The notes under the pieces are model-generated. The model did no database searches and had not been told where the DNA came from. It saw only the letters and a list, made by a program, of their open reading frames with translations. Below, in pieces: positions 20,001 to 28,252 of a stretch of DNA of 64,000 nucleotides (its first letter is position 1; each line of letters begins with the position of its first letter). Position numbers and translations under genes: made by a program. Source of the DNA: Lachnospiraceae bacterium (GTDB lineage: Bacteria > Bacillota > Clostridia > Lachnospirales > Lachnospiraceae); NCBI GenBank assembly GCA_015057615.1, contig SVEA01000089.1, forward strand, positions 19,485-83,484. The letters are read 5' to 3'.

Positions 20001-23000
20001 GAGCAGGTGGTTCAAATGGCTGCTTGATCATTGAGGAGTATACTCATTCAGGTTCAAATAAGTCGTATCCAAATTCGAATGATGAACAATTACTTATTCT
20101 TTCAGCAAGAGAACAGGAACGATTAGATGATTATTGCAATGTTCTTTTAACGTATCTTGAAAAGGATCCGAGTCAGGCAAAAACAAATTGGGATTCCATC
20201 ATCTATACCTTGCAGAGTGGAAGAAAATCATTTGAATATAGATTTGCAATGGTATGTAACGGTTATGAAGATGCCCTGGACAAGTTGAGACGTTACACAG
20301 CCGGTCAGAAGGATGACTCTATTTTTATTGGCTATGCTTCTGAAAAAGAGATCTTGAGAAATGTTGAACTCAATGACGGTTTTGATCATGATATAAGAAA
20401 ATGTGCATACAACTGGTCAAATGGAAAGTATGTGAATTGGAGAAAGGAGTTTTACCGGAATGTCGGAAAAATCTCATTACCTGTTTATCCATTTGCACAA
20501 GATAGTTATTACGCATATAGTTCAGGTGCGATGTTCAGCTCAGAAAGCGTAGAAAGTGCCTCTGAAAACGATCGATTTCAAAGAGTGATCCGAAGAACTG
20601 ATCCTGTCATTGCTGAACATATAATGGGCGGAAGAATGATCTTACCTGGAACATTTTATATTGCATTCGTAAATGAGATATTTCATGAGTTATATCCTGA
20701 TGAAAAAATCGAACTATTTGATGTTAACTGGAAAGAACCGTTTGAACTTAGGCTTGGTGAGGCTGAAAAGAAATTATATGTCGAATTTGACCGTGAAGAA
20801 AAGCTTGATTTTGAAATATTCTATATTGAAAACGGTAAGAAGATTATTTGCGTAACCGGTAAGGGCAGAAAAGATGATTCTCAAATGCTATCTGCAATTG
20901 ATATTAGAGGATTGATGTATGAACTGAGAGAACAGATACCGGAGGAAGAAATGTATCATTCTCTGAATGTCCGCAACTATCAGTACGGTGAAAGCTACAA
21001 AAGAACTTATAATATTTTCTTCAATGGAAATGAGGCATTTGCAAGTATCTATGAATCTGATGACCAACAAAAGTTCACGACAGATCATGCTGCTGAATTA
21101 CTGGATGCTTGTATTCGTACAGCGCTATGCATTGACGGAAGTCTTATGAACCCCGATGAACCGCTTCGTATTCCTTTCTACATGGATTCATTCAAGCTTT
21201 ACGGAGAACTGAAAAATGCTCGATATGCGTATGCATATTCTGATAATGTTGTAAAAGAGCAGAAAACGCAAAAGTGCAATATTGTGATCTCGGACGAAAA
21301 CGGAATGATATTAGCATGTTTTACAAATTTGGTTTCCAGAGTATTAAGCGTCGATTCACTTAAAAATATTATGTATGCACATCGTGTTGAGGAAGAAGAG
21401 ATGAGCGAGAACAGTGAAAAAAGTTTCCTTAATGATACGGTAATATTTAATCCTTCCGGTAGAAAATCAGGGTTTAGCGGACATGCTGAACTGGAAATAA
21501 CTCAAGATGTATACCATAGTTCGGAAAAGATCAAAGAGGTATTAACAGGAATTTCATCTGAGGAAAAAACTGTTCGTAAATTTGTTTATATTTCTAATTG
21601 CGCTGAAGCATTTGAAAAATTTGATTTTGAGCTTATTAAAAAAGAAGTCAGATATTTGACAAATGTTTTAAATGCATTGAGCAATTTGCAGTTAGGCTCT
21701 CAGATACAGTTTGCGTATTGCGCATTGTATGAGAAAGAATTGAATCCATTTGTTGCATCAGTACAAAGTTATTTGCATTCGTTTATGATGGTGAATGCTG
21801 AGATAAAAACGGCTGTTGTTGCTGTTCAAGGTAATGAGCTTAGTGATCAGATTAGTATCATTGATCATGAATTAGAGAACATAAGATTAAACAGAAAAGG
21901 GATCGTTATTTATAAAAACGGAAAGAAATATACAACTGCTATAAAGCCTTTTCATATTTCTGCTGACAGTCCGCTACTAAAAGAAAATGGTACTTATCTT
22001 ATTGCAGGCGGGTGCGGAAAGCTGGGAAGAACTATTGCCAAGTATATAGCCACAAAATACCATGCTTCTTTTATGTTAGTTGGAAGAAATCAGATGAACG
22101 ATAGTATCAAGGAATGTATTTCTGATATTGAATCATCAGGCGGAAGGGCAAGCTATTTGCAATGTGATATTTGTAACAAGAATCAGGTGAAGAATACGAT
22201 TCAAGCTGCGGTTGAACAGTATGGATGCTTGAATGGTATTATCAATATGGCTGGAACTACAAGCGGAAAATCAATTTTAGAAGCAACTGATTCTGATATT
22301 CAAAAAGTGTTATCAGGTAAGATCGCTGGAATTGAAAATTTGGATAATGCATCGGTTGATATTGATTTAGACTTCTTCGTAGCATTTTCTTCTGTTTCCT
22401 GTATTATGGGAGATTTCGGAGAGTGTCTCTACAGTATGGCAAATGAATATTTAAATCAATTTATTGAAAAGCGAGATCGACTTATGAAAGACGGAAAACG
22501 CTTTGGTCAGAGCATTTCCGTATCATGGCCGTTGTTTGATGATGGAACCTTTGCATTGCCAGATGATAAGAAAAATATCTACTTTAGTTACTTGGGAATG
22601 TCTACAATTTCGAATGAAGAGTTTACGCAGATCTTCGATCAGAGTTTGTCTCTTGGAAATAACGAAATAATGGTATTTTGCGGAGATAAGAGAAAGATAG
22701 ATAAACTATTGGACAGTAAGGAAAATATTGAGATAGTAAAGGGATGTTATTCTGATATGAAAGAAAAAACTACAATTAGTGATAATTACTATAGTGAAAT
22801 TGCAAAGTATTTAAAGAATATTATATTTGAGCATACCGGTATTTCGATAAACAGAATCAAAGAAGATGAGAATTTAGAAAGATATGGCATCGATTCTATT
22901 ATGATCATGAATATGAATAAAGCCATCGAAAAAGACTTTGTGGGTATTTCAAAAACATTATTTTTTGAATATAGCAATATTCATGACATGGCAGAATATT

Positions 23001-26000
23001 TTGTAAATCAGCATAGATCACAGCTTAAGAGTTTCTTCCATATAGAGGAAGAAAAGGGAGCCGAACCAGCTGTAGTACAGGCAGAGCAAAAGATCAGATT
23101 TACTCCGAGGTTTATTGATTGTGCGGCACCAAAGCCTTCACAAAAAATAGCTATCATTGGTGCATCCGGAAAATTCCCTAAAGCAAACGATCTTGACGAG
23201 TTCTGGGAAGTGTTTAAAAATGGTATTGATTGCATTGAAGAAGTCCCGGGCGAAAGATGGTCAATTGAAAAGTATTACAGTGAAGACAAAACAGAAGAAG
23301 GCAAAACCTACTGTAAATGGGGCGGATTTGTAAAAGATGCAGATAAGTTTGATCCGCTGTTCTTCAATTTAGCTCCTTATCAAGCTGAAAAAATGGATCC
23401 TCAGGAAAGAATCTTTTTGGAAACAGCATGGTCAGCAATTGAAGATGCCGGATACACAAGAGATTCATTAAAGGATAATTCAGTTGGTGTTTTCGTCGGA
23501 GCAATGTATGCACATTATCAGATGTTGGCTGAGGATGAGTATTTAAAAGGCAATACGATCTCAGTATCCTCTTACTTGTCAACAATTGCCAACCGGGTAT
23601 CGTATGTTATGGATTTCAACGGACCAAGTGTTACAGTTGATACAGCTTGCTCTTCCTCATTGGAAGCAATTCGTTTGGGTTGTTTGAATATACAGAGTGG
23701 CGACTGTGATATGGCACTTGTCGGTGGTGTAAACTTATCATTGCATCCTCAGAAATACATCTTTTTGTGCCAATCAAATTTCCTTGCATCTGACGGAAGA
23801 TGTCATAGTTATGAAGATAATGGAGACGGTTATGTTCCCGGAGAAGGTGTGGGCGCTATTCTTTTGAAGCCTTTAGAAGCTGCTGAGCGTGACAATGACC
23901 ATATTTATGCAGTCATTAACTCGATTGCAGCAAATCACGGTGGAAAAACAGGCGGTTATACTGTGCCAAATCCTAATGCTCAGAGCGCAGTTATTGAACA
24001 GGCAATTAAGAAGGCGAATATTGATCCTAAAACTATCAGCTATATAGAGGGGCACGGAACAGGTACTATATTGGGAGATCCGATAGAAGTAACCGGTCTG
24101 ACAAAAGCATTCCAAGCTTTCACCCAGGAAAGAAACTTCTGTGCTCTCGGAAGCGCAAAAGCAAATATTGGACATTTGGAGTCAGCTGCAGGAATTGCAG
24201 GTATAATGAAGATACTTCTTCAGATGAAGTATAAAATGATACCTCCGTTAGCCGGACCGGATGATCTGAATCCAAATATTAATTTTGACGAGACACCGTT
24301 CTACATTCCAAGAGAATTACAGGAATGGAAAAGACCGATAGTATATAAGAACGGTAAGAAAACAGAAGCACCCTTAAGAGCTGGGGTAAATGCATTCGGT
24401 GCCGGTGGAGCTAATGTTCATGTTGAACTTGAGGAATATGTAGATAGTGAAATATCACCCGATGTACAAGATACTTGTGTAATTGTTTTGTCTGCTAAAA
24501 ATATTGAAAGATTAAAAGAATATGCAAAGAAGATCGCTGCATATATCGAACATAATAAGGCAGAATATTCAGAAGCAAGTGAGGTAGCCGAGGAAAATAT
24601 CGATCTTCTGAAACAATTGCACCAGATAGTAGCTGATTGTCTTGATTTACCTTGTGAGGTTGTGGAAGCGGAAGATGATTTACTTGAACTTGGCGTAGAT
24701 CAGATTTCAATTGAAAAAATAAAGAATATGATTCAAAAGACGTTCAATACGGATGTTACAGATGAATTTATGAGAAGCAAGATCTCTATTCATTCCATCA
24801 GTGAAAAATTGGGTATCAAGAAAACTTTAATGAAATCTCAGAAAAGATATACCATTCGCATGGATGAACTGGCATATACCTTACAGACAGGAAGAGAACA
24901 GATGGAGTACAGACTCGGATTTACTGCAACTGATTTAGATGAAGTGGCAGAAAGATTAAAGGAATTTGCTGAGCAGGATGACAGAAGCAATATCCTGGTT
25001 AACGTCATTGGTAAGAGCGAAGATGGATTAGCATTATTCTCTGATGAAGATGGTAAGGAGATTATAAATATTTTTATCCGTAAAAATAGGATTGAAAAAT
25101 TGCTTTCTTTGTGGGTAAGAGGAATCAACGTTGATTGGAAGCTTCTTTATCAGGGCAGAAACATGAAAAAGATATCATTGCCGACGTATCCTTTTGAAAG
25201 AAAACGTTATTATATTGACGTTACAGACAGCAATGTCACCGTTGTAAATGTACCTAAACGTGAAAACAAAACAATTGTTGAACAAGAGAAACAATATACT
25301 TATGAAGCGAACTGGTTCTGGGATTCCAAATATAATGTTTCTGACAATAGCAATTGGAAGAGCGTATTGATATGTTATCATAAGTCTGCTGAGAAGTTTG
25401 CTAAGGCTTTAGGCGCTTATCATAACAATGCAGATGTGAAATATCATGAATTCAATTCCGGTGAATTGGTAGTTAAAACTTCTTTGAGTAATATTGAAAG
25501 AGTATATTTTATTGGAGATGTTGAGTATGAGGCAGATACAGACTACAGTGATAAGAAATGTTTGACGACTCTTCAGGCACTCTTTGCACTCTTAAAAATT
25601 GCTTATCGTGGCAACAGACCGAATTCAATTTGTGTATGCAGCAACATGGCATATGTTGTACATAAGGAAGATAATGTGAATCCTTATGCAGGCGGAACAT
25701 ATGGCTTTATTCACAGTATAGAAAAAGAGTATACAGACATATCCTTCAGCTACTTTGACCTTGATGTTTACAAAAAGGGAATCGATTATGATGAAGCGTA
25801 TGCTAAAAATATAATTCCGCTTATTTCCGGAAAAGAAAAAAGCATGACAGAACACGCTGTTCGTAATGGATACGTATTTTGCAGAAGTATCTATCCTATG
25901 GTTTTACAGGAAAAGGCTACCGTGCTCAAAGAAAGTGGTGTATATGTTGTATTCGGAGGAATGGGTTCTGTAGGACGTGATCTGACAAAATATCTATTGG

Positions 26001-28069
26001 ATACCCATAAAGCTACCGTTGCGATAATCGGTAAACGTGAGTTGGATGATAAGAGATGTGAGATCCTTAAAAATTACGAGGGAACAGAAGGGACAGCATC
26101 TTATTATCAGGCTGATATATGTAATATTGAAGAATTAAAAACGGTTCTCGGACAGATTGAGGGAAAATATGGACATATAGACGGTATCTTCAATTCTACA
26201 ATGGTATTCCGTGAAAAATCATTTTCGGAACTCAAAAAATCAGAATTTGAGGAAACCGTAAGAATTAAAATTGCCGGAAATTCTAATCTTTTAAAAGCAA
26301 CGGAAGAGATCGAAACAGGTTTTATCATTGTATTTTCCTCTGTACAAGCCTTCAACGGAAATCAGGGAAGAGTACATTATTCAACAGCGTGTGATTTCGC
26401 TGATCAGTATTTACACTATGTTGGAATGAACCACAAATGTCCTGTTAAAATCATAAATTGGGGATTCTGGGGAAACTATGACGGTAAACCTTTAGAAGAA
26501 GAGTATGTGAAAGAACTCAATGAAAAAGGAGTTTTCCCGCTTGAACCTGCATATGGTATGAAAATGCTAGAAACTATTCTGGCAAATGATCTTAAGCAGG
26601 TACTTGTATTCCATTCAAAACAGTATGTGCTGGATCTGATGCATGTCAAGGAGCACAGACCTGAGTGCATTTATACAGATATTTTACAATACGAGACTGA
26701 CCAGCATTATGAGTTTGAACCTAAAGTAAAAAATGATATCAATAAATTCTGTTGTATTGGTGCTATCAAAATACTTCAGTCTTTAGGCTTGTTTAAAGAA
26801 AAGGCAAACTCATACACAAAAGAAGACATATATAATACTGAACTGAAGCAGGGAAAATATAAGCAGTTACTGGAAGCTGTTATTGCTATAGCAGTCAAAG
26901 CAGGTTATGTGAAAGATGAAGGTGCTGTTTTATCTGCAACCAAAAAGGTAACAGGTGATCTGAAGAAGATGGATCAATTTGAACAGCAGATCGATAAAGC
27001 TTGTGTATCATACAAAGAATTAGATGGTTACTTAAGAATATTAAAACATTGTGTTCATGAAATGCCCTATGTTTTAGAAGGAAATAAGAGTGCTGAGGAG
27101 GTATTATTTCCAAATTCTAAGATGGATTTGGTTGAGGGTGTTTATAAAACGAACAAGATGAGTACATACCTTAATAAGATGCTCGCAGTAGGAATCAAAT
27201 CATATATCGAACAAAAGATCCCAATGCTTGCAGCCGGTGAGAAGATAACCATTTTAGAAATAGGAGTAGGAACCGGAAGTTCTTCAGAAACAGTATTAGA
27301 ATATATCGCACCGTATGGAGAATATATTCAGTATATTTACTCTGATATATCCACTGCATTTCTGCTGCATGGCAAATCAAGATTTCAGGAGAAATATTCA
27401 TTTATTGATTATGAACTTCTGAATGTTGAAAACGATCTGCTCACGCAGAATGTTGCAGCGAACAGCATTGATGTTGTTTTTGGTACAAATGTATTTCATG
27501 CTACTAAATCGATCCATAATACGCTTGCTAATATTAGAAAGAGTATGAAGAATAATGGATTGTTTATGTTGAATGAGGGTACGCAGACTATAGATGTATT
27601 GACATTAACATTTGGAATGCTTGCAGGTTGGTGGCTCTTTGAAGATGAGGAGATAAGAATACCTCATTCACCGTTGTTAACAAGCGAAAGCTGGATCAAA
27701 GCATTAAGTGATTGCGGATATGCGGACTTCCTTAATCTGGAGAGTGTAATTTGTGCAAGAGCAAACGGAGAACCGGTCGGGTCAGTTCGTAAAGAATTAC
27801 CTGCTGCTTCTAAAAAAACAGAAGAAGCATCAGGCGATCTGTATGAACAAAAAATCATAAAGATCCTCATGGATGTTCTAAAATTAGATTTAGAAGATAT
27901 AGAAGTAGACAGAAACATAATGGATTACGGAGTAGATTCTATTTTAGTAGTTAAGATTATAGCAGAAATAAAGGATTCCTGTGATGTACAATTGATGCCA
28001 GATGTGTTTTTCGATTGCGCAACTATTGAAAATTTGGTAAAATATATAAAAAACGAAAAACAGAATTAA
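14018..28069 (+). CDS. trans-AT polyketide synthase subunit: docking-KR-ACP | KS5-DH-ACP | KS6-DH-KR-ACP | KS7-(psi-ACP insert)-KR-cMT-ACP
   Basis: ATGA overlap with the upstream ORF; N-terminal docking-like helices MTNYEILKLYKEGKMTKAEVKKKLIEA. KR GGAGGLG; KS5/6/7 with CSSS, HGTGT and NIGH motifs; DH HVIKGKNIVP/LDAAFQ and HIMGGRMILP/LDACIR; cMT SAM motif LEIGVGTGSS; terminal ACP YGVDSI. Confidence 0.97.
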   Translation: MTNYEILKLYKEGKMTKAEVKKKLIEAKNSSFSNIIYLNSVWKKADLDKSLCNDKVENIIVFCENEKQIVIEGYNQINVYKGSGFQKKNDREYVCDPCDRSQVARICKELVGKNNYMIYLWSEPDLLLGSESLFLLFQILMKQGAAKSCRVVMLYDNKNRSCEAFGGFAKSISIENPNVRLHTVSIPKTAKISEVAKSEILYFNDKETEIKYEHNKRYVKELELIENTSRNNANISYQDKTYLITGGAGGLGLIFAKYLSQKGAGKVILTGRSKKSISDDILSVMKKNNTELVYQQLDVCDSSAVQEFVKTLDSKSIAIDGIIHSAGVLRDSYMIKKELADFQAVLKPKVEGVNHLYHAFKDKSLDFFVTFSSIVGVLGNAGQADYATANSYMDNFMQYVTKQNKNWIRAVSINWPFWDNGGMQLSEDNLKYMEQKYGLYPISHKDGLSAFDFSILNNESQVIVINGNPEILSSYISCLKTDKITVTQKKQEIKSSAVSDEVLKKKVADLLKKLIAKETKMKAERISIQVPIEKYGLDSVMMMSISNELETVFGSLRKTLLFEYITIDKLSDYFVEEHRDSIIQKMLSPTENTNTLEAVEPENKVIQTVEDTFYDHREKDSESDDIAIIGLAGKYPMADDYEKLWENLCIGKDCITTVPKDRWDVRPNKKEWGGFINDVDKFDPLLFDMSYKEAALVDPAERIFMENVWSALEDAANTKRRLADKNVGVFVGAMYAQYQFYGVEDYNSEDAKPLNSSLSSIANRISYFFDFHGPSLTVDTMCSSSLTALHFAVKCLKDGECDMAVVGGVNLSLHPYKYFILEENNFTSSDGRCRSFGDGGDGYVPGEGCGTIIIKPLKKAIKDHDFIHAVIKGTSVNHGGHVGGFTVPNPNMQADVISKALQKAKVDPSTIQYVEAHGTGTYLGDPIEIAGLEKAFKGKGNRNRKCAIGSIKSNIGHLEAAAGIAGITKVILQMEHQKLVPSIHSEKLNTKIDFSSSYFQVQRTLDSWVSMEVTPGVRKRRAGISSFGAGGSNAHVIMEDYDNQIVSMILPQNIVPFSARTEKQLLENIDRILEHITKLNDVSDEAFSRFCYTLQEGREQLSYRCAVVCNDFKQLIGMLKEYREKQCICNGVFIGNAWGNTDNIDTMTDIENNTKKAEKLYNEKNYAEIAEKWCSGIDLDWGFIYKNKKITPMSLPNLPFERVSLWLPKKNEVDVYIRELTREDIMIRDHVIKGKNIVPTAYMLEIFADASNMKDAKCICVQNLKLFQPLVVEGEGTKIRITMKPSNPDMLVGLKMFSEDGSILYCSCEIRNKPYGSIDYMLSDRLGSSVKVRRNQEQCYRFFKNRGYQYGETLRLISSIESSEDKIVASVDNYTIQNSKNITEPELLDAAFQATMLFDTVDNNKGNYIPVSVDQIVISRDGSCKDYKIIAEIGSDEKYKVFDIDVLSSDKTSYISIRGLKSINTDEVKTFENKKEIHNKEVQISTDISAVKEMLIHLIAEKLEMPAEEITPQIGFEKIGINSIASSEIISQLDEMFDGLPRTIFYETSNINELAQYLVDNYHEKFVSHDDESKVNAEKQQIGAYCENQDIAIIGISGKYPMADNIEEFWNNLAQGRDCITTIPKERWDLEKYFAPDKDSDLKHYSKWGGFLNNIDKFDPLFFNIAPSQAAMIDPQERLFLNTAWECMEDAGYTPEDLSEHKVGVYVGAMWGLYHLMEVKKDGKRKIPQTTFSSIANRVSYIMNFDGPSMAIDTMCSSSITAIHLACEAIKSGEIQEAIAGGVNLSVHPSKYIQLCQGKFLSADGKCRSFGDGGDGYVPGEGVGAVLLKALPKAIDDNDNIYGVIKASSVNHGGHGNGYTVPNAKKQVDVLNECIRKANIGVDDISYVEAHGTGTELGDPIEVSSLSKVFAGRAEKCPIGSVKSNIGHSEAAAGIAAVTKVLCQLKHNKLAPSIHAKKLNKNIDFQTAKVEVQRTLKDWDRPMNKNRIAVVNSFGAGGSNGCLIIEEYTHSGSNKSYPNSNDEQLLILSAREQERLDDYCNVLLTYLEKDPSQAKTNWDSIIYTLQSGRKSFEYRFAMVCNGYEDALDKLRRYTAGQKDDSIFIGYASEKEILRNVELNDGFDHDIRKCAYNWSNGKYVNWRKEFYRNVGKISLPVYPFAQDSYYAYSSGAMFSSESVESASENDRFQRVIRRTDPVIAEHIMGGRMILPGTFYIAFVNEIFHELYPDEKIELFDVNWKEPFELRLGEAEKKLYVEFDREEKLDFEIFYIENGKKIICVTGKGRKDDSQMLSAIDIRGLMYELREQIPEEEMYHSLNVRNYQYGESYKRTYNIFFNGNEAFASIYESDDQQKFTTDHAAELLDACIRTALCIDGSLMNPDEPLRIPFYMDSFKLYGELKNARYAYAYSDNVVKEQKTQKCNIVISDENGMILACFTNLVSRVLSVDSLKNIMYAHRVEEEEMSENSEKSFLNDTVIFNPSGRKSGFSGHAELEITQDVYHSSEKIKEVLTGISSEEKTVRKFVYISNCAEAFEKFDFELIKKEVRYLTNVLNALSNLQLGSQIQFAYCALYEKELNPFVASVQSYLHSFMMVNAEIKTAVVAVQGNELSDQISIIDHELENIRLNRKGIVIYKNGKKYTTAIKPFHISADSPLLKENGTYLIAGGCGKLGRTIAKYIATKYHASFMLVGRNQMNDSIKECISDIESSGGRASYLQCDICNKNQVKNTIQAAVEQYGCLNGIINMAGTTSGKSILEATDSDIQKVLSGKIAGIENLDNASVDIDLDFFVAFSSVSCIMGDFGECLYSMANEYLNQFIEKRDRLMKDGKRFGQSISVSWPLFDDGTFALPDDKKNIYFSYLGMSTISNEEFTQIFDQSLSLGNNEIMVFCGDKRKIDKLLDSKENIEIVKGCYSDMKEKTTISDNYYSEIAKYLKNIIFEHTGISINRIKEDENLERYGIDSIMIMNMNKAIEKDFVGISKTLFFEYSNIHDMAEYFVNQHRSQLKSFFHIEEEKGAEPAVVQAEQKIRFTPRFIDCAAPKPSQKIAIIGASGKFPKANDLDEFWEVFKNGIDCIEEVPGERWSIEKYYSEDKTEEGKTYCKWGGFVKDADKFDPLFFNLAPYQAEKMDPQERIFLETAWSAIEDAGYTRDSLKDNSVGVFVGAMYAHYQMLAEDEYLKGNTISVSSYLSTIANRVSYVMDFNGPSVTVDTACSSSLEAIRLGCLNIQSGDCDMALVGGVNLSLHPQKYIFLCQSNFLASDGRCHSYEDNGDGYVPGEGVGAILLKPLEAAERDNDHIYAVINSIAANHGGKTGGYTVPNPNAQSAVIEQAIKKANIDPKTISYIEGHGTGTILGDPIEVTGLTKAFQAFTQERNFCALGSAKANIGHLESAAGIAGIMKILLQMKYKMIPPLAGPDDLNPNINFDETPFYIPRELQEWKRPIVYKNGKKTEAPLRAGVNAFGAGGANVHVELEEYVDSEISPDVQDTCVIVLSAKNIERLKEYAKKIAAYIEHNKAEYSEASEVAEENIDLLKQLHQIVADCLDLPCEVVEAEDDLLELGVDQISIEKIKNMIQKTFNTDVTDEFMRSKISIHSISEKLGIKKTLMKSQKRYTIRMDELAYTLQTGREQMEYRLGFTATDLDEVAERLKEFAEQDDRSNILVNVIGKSEDGLALFSDEDGKEIINIFIRKNRIEKLLSLWVRGINVDWKLLYQGRNMKKISLPTYPFERKRYYIDVTDSNVTVVNVPKRENKTIVEQEKQYTYEANWFWDSKYNVSDNSNWKSVLICYHKSAEKFAKALGAYHNNADVKYHEFNSGELVVKTSLSNIERVYFIGDVEYEADTDYSDKKCLTTLQALFALLKIAYRGNRPNSICVCSNMAYVVHKEDNVNPYAGGTYGFIHSIEKEYTDISFSYFDLDVYKKGIDYDEAYAKNIIPLISGKEKSMTEHAVRNGYVFCRSIYPMVLQEKATVLKESGVYVVFGGMGSVGRDLTKYLLDTHKATVAIIGKRELDDKRCEILKNYEGTEGTASYYQADICNIEELKTVLGQIEGKYGHIDGIFNSTMVFREKSFSELKKSEFEETVRIKIAGNSNLLKATEEIETGFIIVFSSVQAFNGNQGRVHYSTACDFADQYLHYVGMNHKCPVKIINWGFWGNYDGKPLEEEYVKELNEKGVFPLEPAYGMKMLETILANDLKQVLVFHSKQYVLDLMHVKEHRPECIYTDILQYETDQHYEFEPKVKNDINKFCCIGAIKILQSLGLFKEKANSYTKEDIYNTELKQGKYKQLLEAVIAIAVKAGYVKDEGAVLSATKKVTGDLKKMDQFEQQIDKACVSYKELDGYLRILKHCVHEMPYVLEGNKSAEEVLFPNSKMDLVEGVYKTNKMSTYLNKMLAVGIKSYIEQKIPMLAAGEKITILEIGVGTGSSSETVLEYIAPYGEYIQYIYSDISTAFLLHGKSRFQEKYSFIDYELLNVENDLLTQNVAANSIDVVFGTNVFHATKSIHNTLANIRKSMKNNGLFMLNEGTQTIDVLTLTFGMLAGWWLFEDEEIRIPHSPLLTSESWIKALSDCGYADFLNLESVICARANGEPVGSVRKELPAASKKTEEASGDLYEQKIIKILMDVLKLDLEDIEVDRNIMDYGVDSILVVKIIAEIKDSCDVQLMPDVFFDCATIENLVKYIKNEKQN
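24596..24822 (+). other. carrier-protein-like insert in KS7 flanking linker, Ser replaced by Gln (psi-ACP)
   Basis: LLKQLHQIVADCLDLPCEVVEAEDDLLELGVDQISIEKIKNMIQKTF...SIHSISEKLG; CAG at 24701-24703 in place of Ser. Confidence 0.7.
26730..27750 (+). other. C-methyltransferase domain of module KS7-KR-cMT-ACP (approximate bounds)
   Basis: LEIGVGTGSSSETVLEYI ... VVFGTNVFHATKSIHNTLANIRKSMK ... GWWLFEDEEIRIPHSPLL, typical of PKS cMT. Confidence 0.85.
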
Positions 28070-28078
28070 CAAAATGTT

Positions 28079-28228
28079 AGAACTGTCCGGAAACATAAAA
28101 GTGCTGAAGGTAATAGTATATTTATATCGGTATTGGTGGTTTTCCCGAGTTATATTATAATGGTAAATTGTAAAGTATGACATTAAAATACGGTTCAGTA
28201 TGTTCTTTTTAGTTCCCGGACAATTCTA
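28079..28228. repeat. ~150-bp element bounded by imperfect ~22-bp inverted repeats, between two PKS subunits
   Basis: TAGAACTGTCCGGAAACATAAAA (28079-28101) versus reverse complement of TTTTTAGTTCCCGGACAATTCTA, i.e. TAGAATTGTCCGGGAACTAAAAA (28206-28228). The right arm runs into TTTTTTTC. Confidence 0.6.
28133..28161 (+). promoter_or_regulatory. possible internal sigma-A-like promoter upstream of the KS0-ACP gene
   Basis: TTGGTG - 17 nt - TATAAT; weak -35, perfect -10. Confidence 0.35.
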
Positions 28229-28252
28229 TTTTTTTCAGGAAAGGAAAGAAGC

